From: Sulfurihydrogenibium sp.
GTDB taxonomy: Bacteria; Aquificota; Aquificia; Aquificales; Hydrogenothermaceae
NCBI RefSeq assembly: GCF_027448985.1
Contig: NZ_DAIDMN010000004.1
Span: 1-43,560, forward strand
Reading direction: 5' to 3'
Length of the DNA stretch: 43,560 bases
The notes below the pieces were generated by a model, which was given only the letters and a program-made list of their open reading frames with translations, searched no databases and had not been told where the DNA came from. This document shows positions 1-7,989 of this stretch, one piece after another. The first letter of the stretch is position 1, and the number at the start of each line of letters is the position of its first letter. The translations under genes were made by a program, and so were the position numbers.

Positions 1-48
1 TGACTTTTTGAAAATTTTCGTTTATTTTTTTATTGTAATTTTTAACGG
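1..48 (+). promoter_or_regulatory. CRISPR leader (proximal part, truncated by window edge)
   Basis: AT-rich 48 nt before the first repeat; longer than the 35-38 nt spacers and contains no repeat. The other end of the array abuts hemD, leaving no room for a leader there. Confidence 0.55.
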
Positions 49-861
49 GTTTTGTCTGAACTATGTGGGATATAAAGGCTATAAAATTTTATAAAGGAGG
101 TTTAGTATGAAGAGTTTTGTCTGAACTATGTGGGATATAAAGCTTGATTTAGAGCTTTCTAAGGTTGTAGTTAAGGATGTTTTGTCTGAACTATGTGGGA
201 TATAAAGGCGTAGTTTCCATTCAAAATATCGTTTTTGTTTAAATGTTTTGTCTGAACTATGTGGGATATAAAGCGATGTTTCAATGATATGACGTCAGTG
301 ATAGACATGTTTTGTCTGAACTATGTGGGATATAAAGATCAGAGAACCGACATAGTGAAACAAATCTTCTCCGGTTTTGTCTGAACTATGTGGGATATAA
401 AGCTTTTTCGAAAATAGTGTTTAAGGTTCTAAAGCTTCGTTTTGTCTGAACTATGTGGGATATAAAGACTTTGTTCCAGATAAAGGTATTGTAATAACGT
501 TCGTTTTGTCTGAACTATGTGGGATATAAAGTTAGGAGTGAGCTATGACAAAGACAAAGAACGAGTATTGTTTTGTCTGAACTATGTGGGATATAAAGGA
601 TTGTCTCAAAAAGCTTGTTTCTTCTCCTGATTTGCGTTTTGTCTGAACTATGTGGGATATAAAGTTGAGAATTCAGAAAAAAGTTGGAAGAATGGAGATT
701 AAGTTTTGTCTGAACTATGTGGGATATAAAGGTAATAGTAGTGGGGGATTAAAGGTTATAGCTGAAAGTTTTGTCTGAACTATGTGGGATATAAAGGTTA
801 TTTGAAGGTTTAAAGGTTTGGAAAAGGTTTAGGTTTTGTCTGAACTATGTGGGATATAAAG
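49..861 (+). CRISPR. CRISPR array, 13 repeats of GTTTTGTCTGAACTATGTGGGATATAAAG (29 bp), 12 spacers of 35-38 nt
   Basis: Perfect repeats start at 49, 114, 179, 245, 309, 374, 439, 503, 570, 636, 703, 768 and 833. The last repeat is not degenerate. Confidence 0.99.
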
Positions 862-862
862 G

Positions 863-1582
863 TTAGAGAGATTTTAGCCTTTTGGTTATTTCTTCAAAAG
901 TGAATATATCCGGAACTATGTCAACCTTAAATCCTTCCTTTTGCAATGCTTTTGCAGTTGTGGAGCCTATTACACAGACAATAGTATCTTTTAAAAAATC
1001 TTTTGATTTTTCTACTGAGAATATGTTAACAAAGCCTTTAAAAGTGGAAGGACTTGAAAATACAACTGCGTAAATCTGTTTGTTTAAAAACATACTTTCA
1101 ATATCTTTTACATTATCCGGAACGTTAAAAACTGTTTTATAAACAGGTACAAGCTTGACTATAAAGTCGTTTCCGGATTCTTTTAACAAAACATCGGAAC
1201 CTTCCAATGCCCTTATCAAAGCAAAAGTTTTTCCTTTAAATCTATCTAAATTTTTGTTTAAAAACTCTTTTAACCCTTCACCACTAAAAATTTCCGGAAT
1301 TTCAACATTTAAAAAACCTTTCTCTTTTAGATATGTAGCTGTTTTACTTCCAACAGCCAACAAAGGCTTTGATTTATCTATACTTATCTGAGATAAAAAG
1401 AAATCTACAGCGTTTTTGCTTGTAAAAATAAGATAATCGTAATCTTTTTCATTAAAATTGTTAAGCTGAATACTTTCAAACTTTATCGTAGGAAAGGAAA
1501 TAGGATTAAAACCTTCTTTTTTGAAGGTACCTTCCACTTGTTTAAATTGCTCTTTTTCCCTTGTTATCAAAACATTTTTCAT
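863..1582 (-). CDS. hemD: Uroporphyrinogen-III synthase
   Basis: 239 aa ORF; MKNVLITREKEQ N-terminus, DYLIFTSKNAVDFF and VVFSSPSTFKGF motifs typical of HemD. Confidence 0.88.
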   Translation of the reverse strand: MKNVLITREKEQFKQVEGTFKKEGFNPISFPTIKFESIQLNNFNEKDYDYLIFTSKNAVDFFLSQISIDKSKPLLAVGSKTATYLKEKGFLNVEIPEIFSGEGLKEFLNKNLDRFKGKTFALIRALEGSDVLLKESGNDFIVKLVPVYKTVFNVPDNVKDIESMFLNKQIYAVVFSSPSTFKGFVNIFSVEKSKDFLKDTIVCVIGSTTAKALQKEGFKVDIVPDIFTFEEITKRLKSL

Positions 1583-1584
1583 TT

Positions 1585-3117
1585 TTAGCTCTCATTTTGA
1601 GGAATTATAAAAATGTAATCCGCATCTGATATTGTCAAATCATCTGAAGGAGAAAGGATTATTTTTCTGTTTCTTTCTACTGCGATAGGCATCAAACCTT
1701 GAGTTCTAAGATACAGAAGAAGACTTCCAAAAGTGTTAAAATCACCAATTTCTTTTAATTTAACTTTCCTTATTCCGGTTTCGTTGTCAATAATCGTTTG
1801 TATCAGTTCAGTTGCTCCCGGATTTAAAATACTTGAAAACATTATTTTACCAAGTATCTGTCCGTGAATTAATATATCTTTTGTTCCCAGTCTTTTCTTG
1901 AATATCTCAGCATCTTCGTCCAAAAGAACTTCAACGTACAGTCTTGCCATAGGATTGAGAGTTTTAACAAGCATTCCGGTTAGTGCTGTCCTTGCATCTA
2001 TGTCCCTATCCGTTAGATGAGGTAATTTTTCCCCTACAATAACTACATCTGAAGCTTTATCTACCGCTACGTCCATTAAAACATCTTCCCTTATAAAATC
2101 TCCCTTTTTAAAGATTATGTATTTAGACAGCTGTATTCCTAAATCGTTTTTATCATGATTTGTGATTAGTACAACCGGTTTTTCTTTATCTATATTGAGT
2201 TTTGTTAGGTTTTCTAATATCTCTTCAGATGTTTCATTGTATCCACATATAACTATATGCTCTTTTAAATCTCTCATCTTTATCTCCCCTTCTTTTAATT
2301 GTAAAAGTTTGTTTATAAAAGAAACAGAAAATCCGGCTGTTAAAACGGATATCAAAACAAGGTTAACAAAAGTCATAAAGGATGCTAAAAACTTCCCTAC
2401 TGATGTGGTAGGAACAATATCTCCATAACCAACTGTGAAAGAAGTTATAGCTCCCCAGTAAATAGCGTTAAATAAACTATTAAAGTCACTATTCCCCGCG
2501 TTGTATTCGTATATATACACGATTATTGAAAATACAACAATGTTTAAGAAAATCAGTAAAACTGAAAAAATAAAAATATAACCTTGTTCTTTTAAAGCTG
2601 AGAAAACATTTTTAAACCCAGATGAGTATCTTAATATCTTCAATATTCTGAGAATTTGCAAAAATCTAAATGCTCTCAAAGGTCTAAAAATTGGAAGAAT
2701 AGCTATTAAATCTATTAAAGAGTAAGGTTTTACCATCCACTTTAATTTTACTTTTAAAGCGTAGAAAAAGGACTTTAAATGAGCTTTTAATGTTTTATGT
2801 TTATAATGTTTTAGATACTCTTTATAGTCTTCTATAAAATCGGAAATGACCCACCATCTTAAAATATACTCTATGGCAAAAAACCATAAAGTTAAATCTT
2901 CAAACTCTCTCAAAAAATAAAATAAATCCGGAGGTAACTTTTCCGCTTCAGGAGTAAGTAATAGAATAACCGTTATAGAAGAAGTTACTACTATAAATGT
3001 TGCAACTATACTGTATATATGATTTAATGGACTTAAATTGTTTTCCAGCACATTGTAAAGTAATTGTTTAAACCTTTTTAAGATTGAAGTGTATTTTTTT
3101 TTCGTTAGGTAGTTCAA
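1585..3117 (-). CDS. Voltage-gated-type K+ channel with C-terminal TrkA-N/RCK domain
   Basis: 510 aa; multiple TM segments, selectivity filter TSFTVGYGD, S4-like RPLRAFRFLQILRILKILR, then a Rossmann-type IVICGYNETSEEIL domain. Confidence 0.88.
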   Translation of the reverse strand: MNYLTKKKYTSILKRFKQLLYNVLENNLSPLNHIYSIVATFIVVTSSITVILLLTPEAEKLPPDLFYFLREFEDLTLWFFAIEYILRWWVISDFIEDYKEYLKHYKHKTLKAHLKSFFYALKVKLKWMVKPYSLIDLIAILPIFRPLRAFRFLQILRILKILRYSSGFKNVFSALKEQGYIFIFSVLLIFLNIVVFSIIVYIYEYNAGNSDFNSLFNAIYWGAITSFTVGYGDIVPTTSVGKFLASFMTFVNLVLISVLTAGFSVSFINKLLQLKEGEIKMRDLKEHIVICGYNETSEEILENLTKLNIDKEKPVVLITNHDKNDLGIQLSKYIIFKKGDFIREDVLMDVAVDKASDVVIVGEKLPHLTDRDIDARTALTGMLVKTLNPMARLYVEVLLDEDAEIFKKRLGTKDILIHGQILGKIMFSSILNPGATELIQTIIDNETGIRKVKLKEIGDFNTFGSLLLYLRTQGLMPIAVERNRKIILSPSDDLTISDADYIFIIPQNES

Positions 3118-3160
3118 TCAATTCCCAATGGAGTTTTTAGATATATTATAACAAAGGATA

Positions 3161-3179
3161 GGGGCAAAGCCCCATTTTT
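3161..3179 (+). terminator. Short GC hairpin plus T-tract (GGGGC-AAA-GCCCC-ATTTTTA)
   Basis: 5-bp perfect stem with 3-nt loop between nfu and the K+ channel gene; the T-tract follows on the + strand. Confidence 0.35.
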
Positions 3180-3181
3180 AT

Positions 3182-3421
3182 TTATCCAAGATTTACAGCT
3201 ATAACTTCTTTTACTTCCGGAATAGCTTGTTTTAATCTTGCTTCTACTCCACCTTTAAGTGTCCATAAAGACATTGCACATCCGGAACACGAACCCATAA
3301 GCCTAACGTAAACCGTTCCATCTTCCGCTACATCTACAAGCTCAACATCTCCACCATCAAATCTTAAATATGGTCTAACTTGCTCTAAAACTTCTTCTAC
3401 TTTTTGTCTGTCTATTGCCAT
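3182..3421 (-). CDS. NifU C-terminal-domain Fe-S scaffold protein (Nfu)
   Basis: 79 aa; VRLMGSCSGCAMSLWTLKGGVEARLKQAIPEV with the CxxC of Nfu domains. Confidence 0.9.
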   Translation of the reverse strand: MAIDRQKVEEVLEQVRPYLRFDGGDVELVDVAEDGTVYVRLMGSCSGCAMSLWTLKGGVEARLKQAIPEVKEVIAVNLG

Positions 3422-3503
3422 TTTTTTATACCTCCTTTAAATTTCATTTGTGATAAGATTATATACTATACAAAAATTTTTTTTATGATTTTAATGAGGT
3501 TGT

Positions 3504-4118
3504 ATGGGGATTTTTATAACGTTTGAAGGTATAGAAGGAAGTGGAAAGTCAACTCAAGCAAAAAAGTTATACGATTATTTTATAAAAAACTCAATCAAAG
3601 CTCATCTTACAAAAGAACCCGGAGGAACACGTATAGGTCAGAAAATAAGAGAGATACTTCTTTCCCATTGGGATGAAAAGTTTCCACCATTTGCAGAACT
3701 GCTTCTTTATGAAGCAGACAGAAACATCCATATCAACAACGTAATAAAACCACTTTTACAACAAAACTACATCGTAGTGTGTGATAGATTCTATGACTCT
3801 ACAACAGCCTACCAACATTACGCACGAGGAATAGATTATAATCTTGTAGAACTGTTAAACAAGACTGTAACAGAAGGAGTTAAACCGGATATAACATTTT
3901 TACTTGATTTACCGGTAGAAGAAGCGTTTAAAAGATTAAACAGACAAAAAGACAGATTGGAAAGTGAAGGATTGGAATTTCATAAAAAAGTAAGAGAAGG
4001 ATTTTTAAAAATAGCTGAAAAAGAGAGAGAAAGGTTTGTTGTTTTAGATGGATTAAAAAATCCGGATGAGATATTCGAGGATATAATAGCAGTCTTAAAA
4101 GAGAAAAAGATACTATGA
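3504..4118 (+). CDS. tmk: Thymidylate kinase
   Basis: ITFEGIEGSGKSTQ P-loop, TKEPGGTRIGQKIREILL, DRFYDSTTAYQ. Confidence 0.96.
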   Translation: MGIFITFEGIEGSGKSTQAKKLYDYFIKNSIKAHLTKEPGGTRIGQKIREILLSHWDEKFPPFAELLLYEADRNIHINNVIKPLLQQNYIVVCDRFYDSTTAYQHYARGIDYNLVELLNKTVTEGVKPDITFLLDLPVEEAFKRLNRQKDRLESEGLEFHKKVREGFLKIAEKERERFVVLDGLKNPDEIFEDIIAVLKEKKIL

Positions 4119-5035
4119 AAATAATAGGGCATCATAAAGAGATAGAACTTATAAAAACATACCTCAGCAAAAATTACGACTCTTTATCACTTCTTTACGA
4201 AGGTAAAGATTGTATAGGAAAAAAGTTGATTGCTTTTTTAACAGCCAGAGGCTTTCTGTGTGAGAAAAAAGAAGGTCTTGGTTGTGGACAGTGCCACGAC
4301 TGTAAACTTGTAAACAACACAGTATCTAACGTATATGAAAAAACAAATCTAACTCCACATCCAAATATAAAATTCATTCCTTACGAAGGAAGAGAGATAA
4401 AAATAGATTCTGTAAGAGATGCCATATCTTTCCTAACTTTAAAATCCGATAAAGGGAAAGTTTTAATAATAGAGAAAGCTGAAAACATGAATACGGAAAG
4501 TTCAAACGCTCTTTTGAAAACTTTGGAAGAACCACCTTTAAACACCTTAATAATTCTGACAACTTCCAATCAAAACCAAATCTTGCCAACCATCATTTCA
4601 AGGTTAAAAAAGATAAGATTTAAAAAACTATCGGATGAAGAAATTAAAGATGTTCTAATTCAAAAAATTTCAGATGAAAGAAAAATTGAGAGTTTGGTAA
4701 AGATATCCGGAGGTAGTTTATGTCTTCCATTTAGCATTTTAAATAAAGAAAACGTTTACAACTTAGCTCATTCCTACTACCAACTACTTAAAACAAAAAA
4801 ACATCCGGAAGCACTATTTTCTATATCTTCTGTAGTAGACAAATTTGATGTTGAAGACTTCAACCTATTTTTTGATATAATTTTAAGATTTTTTGAAATG
4901 GATTTAGATAGTATGAAGTTAGATAATAAATTTGCAGAAAAGTTTTTAACAGAGTTTAAAAAAGGAAAAAATGCAGCTACCAAAGGTGTAAAAAAGAAGT
5001 TGATTTTAGAAGGAATTTACTACAACTTAAAATGA
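4115..5035 (+). CDS. holB: DNA polymerase III subunit delta'
   Basis: 306 aa; ESSNALLKTLEEPPLNTLIILTTSNQNQILPTIISRLKKIRF clamp-loader motif, Zn-type CGQCHDC; follows tmk as in many bacteria. Confidence 0.88.
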   Translation: MKIIGHHKEIELIKTYLSKNYDSLSLLYEGKDCIGKKLIAFLTARGFLCEKKEGLGCGQCHDCKLVNNTVSNVYEKTNLTPHPNIKFIPYEGREIKIDSVRDAISFLTLKSDKGKVLIIEKAENMNTESSNALLKTLEEPPLNTLIILTTSNQNQILPTIISRLKKIRFKKLSDEEIKDVLIQKISDERKIESLVKISGGSLCLPFSILNKENVYNLAHSYYQLLKTKKHPEALFSISSVVDKFDVEDFNLFFDIILRFFEMDLDSMKLDNKFAEKFLTEFKKGKNAATKGVKKKLILEGIYYNLK

Positions 5036-5044
5036 GGTGATTGT

Positions 5045-5881
5045 ATGGATAACATAAAACCAGTTAGAATAAGATTTTTAGATACAAATAAATTTTCGGA
5101 AATCTTGGTTCCTTTTAACGTAAAAAAAGGAGATTTTATAGTTATAGAGTCGGAAAAAGGACATGAACTTGTTTTAGTTATGGGAAACTGTGTTTATACA
5201 GATGATACTAAAAACTACAAATTTTTAAGAAGTGCAACAAAAGAAGATATCATGATTTTTGATAAACACGAAGAGGAAGCTCAAGAGTTTTTAAAAGCCT
5301 GTAAAGAAGAAGCGGAAAAGCTTGGTTTACAGATGAACCTTTTGAAAAGTTATGTGCCATTAAACAGAACAAAAGCTTTGTTTTACTATACAGCAGAAAA
5401 CAGAGTTGACTTTAGAGAGCTTGTTAAGATTATGGCAAAAAGAATAAAAATGAGAATAGAAATGAGACAAGTAGGTGTTAGAGACGGTGTCCAGATAGCC
5501 GGAGCAGTTGGAGTCTGTGGTCAACAGTGTTGTTGTAATCTGTTTTTGGATAAATTTGAAAATATCACCGTTGAAATTCTATCAGAGCAAAATTTACCAC
5601 CTACTCCTACCAAATTTACAGGTGTTTGTGGAAGACTTATGTGCTGTCTAACTTTTGAAAAAGAAACCTACAGTATAAAAAACGATTTACCAGAAATAGA
5701 TTCTGTCATAGAAATAGAAGGTAAACCTTACACAGTAAAAATTTACGATTTTATAGGAGAGAAGATAATACTGTCTGACGAAGAAGGAAATTTAAAAGAG
5801 TTGACATTTAAGGAACTTGAAAGTTTAAACCTTTTAAAACCAACAGGTTGTGGAAGTTGTAATGGATGCTCAAATCATTGA
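5045..5881 (+). CDS. ricT: PSP1-domain protein (RicT/YaaT family)
   Basis: 278 aa; VRDGVQIAGAVGVCGQQCCCNLFL and TGVCGRLMCCLTFE signature; follows holB. Confidence 0.88.
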   Translation: MDNIKPVRIRFLDTNKFSEILVPFNVKKGDFIVIESEKGHELVLVMGNCVYTDDTKNYKFLRSATKEDIMIFDKHEEEAQEFLKACKEEAEKLGLQMNLLKSYVPLNRTKALFYYTAENRVDFRELVKIMAKRIKMRIEMRQVGVRDGVQIAGAVGVCGQQCCCNLFLDKFENITVEILSEQNLPPTPTKFTGVCGRLMCCLTFEKETYSIKNDLPEIDSVIEIEGKPYTVKIYDFIGEKIILSDEEGNLKELTFKELESLNLLKPTGCGSCNGCSNH

Positions 5882-6818
5882 TATAGGAAAACAGACGATA
5901 GAAGAAGAGATAAAGGCACTAAAAAAGCTAAAAGAAAGTCTTGATGAGAGTTTTGAAAAAGCCGTTAAACTTATACTACAAACAGAGGGAAAAGTGGTAA
6001 TAACCGGAATGGGAAAATCCGGATTGATAGGTAAAAAGATAGCAGCAACTTTATCATCAACCGGAACACCTTCCTTTTTTCTCCATCCTGCTGAAGCTCT
6101 CCATGGAGATTTAGGAATGGTAGAAAAAAAAGACCTTGTGATAGCCATATCCAACAGTGGAGAAACCCCTGAACTGATGGCTATCATTCCTATCTTAAAA
6201 AGATGGGGAAATAAGATAATTGGAATAACAAACAAAAAAGAGTCATCGTTGGCAAAAGAGTCTGATGTTGTCTTGTATCTTAACGTAGATAAAGAGGCTT
6301 GCCCTTTGAATCTTGCTCCTACTTCTTCATCTACCGCAACTCTTGTTTTAGGAGATGCGTTGGCAGTTGCTTTGCTGAAAATGAGAAACTTTAAATCGGA
6401 AGATTTTGCTATGTTCCATCCGGGAGGCTCCTTAGGTAAAAAACTTATGAAGGTAAATCAGATAATGAGAAAAGATTTACCTATCGTCAACCAAAACACA
6501 CCTTTAAAAGAAGCTGTTTTAGTTATGTCAGAAAAAGGCTTAGGTGCAACTTTAGTTGTTGACGAAGAAGGGAATATATCAGGAATAATAACAGACGGAG
6601 ATTTAAGAAGGTTCATAAATAAAGGAAAAAGTATAGATACATCTTTTGCAAAAGATGTTATGACAGAAAATCCTAAAACGGCAAATCCGGATTGGCTTGT
6701 TTTACAGGCTTTGGAACTTATGGAAAAGTATAACATCACAGTTTTACCTGTTGTAGAAGATAAAAAACCAGTTGGGATAATCCATATTCACGACATACTA
6801 AAAAGTGGTGCAGTTTAA
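5862..6818 (+). CDS. kdsD: Arabinose-5-phosphate isomerase (KpsF/GutQ, SIS + tandem CBS)
   Basis: GKVVITGMGKSGLIGKKIAATLSSTGTPSFFLHPAEALHGDLGM plus two CBS domains. ATG at 5862 preferred over the upstream ORF start. Confidence 0.93.
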   Translation: MDAQIIDIGKQTIEEEIKALKKLKESLDESFEKAVKLILQTEGKVVITGMGKSGLIGKKIAATLSSTGTPSFFLHPAEALHGDLGMVEKKDLVIAISNSGETPELMAIIPILKRWGNKIIGITNKKESSLAKESDVVLYLNVDKEACPLNLAPTSSSTATLVLGDALAVALLKMRNFKSEDFAMFHPGGSLGKKLMKVNQIMRKDLPIVNQNTPLKEAVLVMSEKGLGATLVVDEEGNISGIITDGDLRRFINKGKSIDTSFAKDVMTENPKTANPDWLVLQALELMEKYNITVLPVVEDKKPVGIIHIHDILKSGAV

Positions 6819-7626
6819 CCTATTTATCATCAATGTGCCACAACCACCTATCTTTCTTGTTCTGTACCTGTTTGAGAGTGTAACTTTTATTCCTTTTTCT
6901 TTAAGTCTTAAAAAGAGTTCTTCGTATCTCTCATCGGTGATAGATTTGTAATCAAAAAACTCAATTTCATTGTACTTTAAAAGTGAAACACCTATTCCAA
7001 GTTCCTTTGCAATGTCTCCTAATTTATCGATTTCCTCGTAAGAGTCGTTTTCTCCGGCTATGAGAATGTAGGCGATGTTGTAGAGTTTTTTCTTTCTTTT
7101 TGACAATGTATCAAGATGCTTTTTAAAAACTTCAAGAAGTTGATTTATAGTATGAGAATTTGGTATCAAAGATTTTCTTTTGTTTTCAAAAAACAGAGTG
7201 GAGAGACAAGTTAACTCCATCGTGGTTTAATGAAAGAAGCTCTTTAAAGTTGTGTATTGGAAATCCAGTTGTATAAAAACTAACACTCAAACCATTTGAC
7301 TTAAAATACTCAAAGGCTTTTTTAACGTTATCCCAGTTCAAAAGAGGCTCCCCTATTCCAGCAAAAGCTATACTCTCTATCTCCAAACCTTCTTCTTTTG
7401 CCAATGTGTACTGTTTTATTATCTCATCTGCAGATAAATTTCTGATAAGACCATTTAATCCAGATGCACAGAAAGAACACTTTATAGAACATCCTACCTG
7501 AGAAGAAACACACAAAGTTTTTCTATAATGGACAGACTCCACCGTATAACAATCATCTGTTTTTATCTCAAAAAGCTTATTTAACTCATCATTTATGATT
7601 TTTACCACTTCCATATTCCTCACCAA
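6798..7626 (-). pseudogene. RlmN/Cfr-like radical SAM protein, split into two ORFs by a 1-nt frameshift at an A6/T6 tract
   Basis: ORF 7186-7626 has SSQVGCSIKCSFCASGLNGLIRNLSADEI and ends ...NLSLHSVF*. ORF 6798-7220 continues ENKRKSLIPNSHTINQLLEVF...IGGCGTLMI. Removing one T from the T6 run gives continuous ...SLHSVFENKRKSLIPN... Confidence 0.82.
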
Positions 7627-7671
7627 AGATTATAATTTAAAAAATAAACAAAATTATACAAGAGGTAAGCG

Positions 7672-7923
7672 ATGAACATAAAAGAAATTAAAGAGCTTGC
7701 AAATAAGTTTACACCACAGCAGATAGAAAGGTGTATTAACGAAACTCTTCAAAACGGAAAACCACTTACGGAAGGTTGTAACCCATCCGGAGATATTGTA
7801 GAAATACTAAACACCCTTGCAAAAGCTCAAACAGTAAGGGAACTGATGGACCAAGGGATGTCTGAAATAGATGCCATAAGAGAACTTGCAAGAAGGATAA
7901 GAGAGATTCAAAGTATCAAATAA
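7672..7923 (+). CDS. Hypothetical small helical protein
   Basis: 83 aa ORF preceded by AAGAGGTAAGCG RBS; no family recognised. Confidence 0.7.
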   Translation: MNIKEIKELANKFTPQQIERCINETLQNGKPLTEGCNPSGDIVEILNTLAKAQTVRELMDQGMSEIDAIRELARRIREIQSIK

Positions 7924-7989
7924 AACAAAAAACTTTTCTTTTTCTGATAAAATAAAAAGAATAAAAATATTAAAAACAAGAGGAAAGAA

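Noticed and set aside
1-48. Possible additional spacer before repeat 1
   Set aside because: 48 nt without a repeat, while spacers are 35-38 nt; better explained as leader.
49-861. Self-targeting spacers against this window
   Set aside because: I saw no matching protospacer elsewhere in the window by eye; a genome-wide search is still needed.
882-1391. + strand ORFs of 63 and 78 aa opposite hemD
   Set aside because: Antisense to a well-supported CDS, no RBS or recognisable family; typical shadow ORFs.
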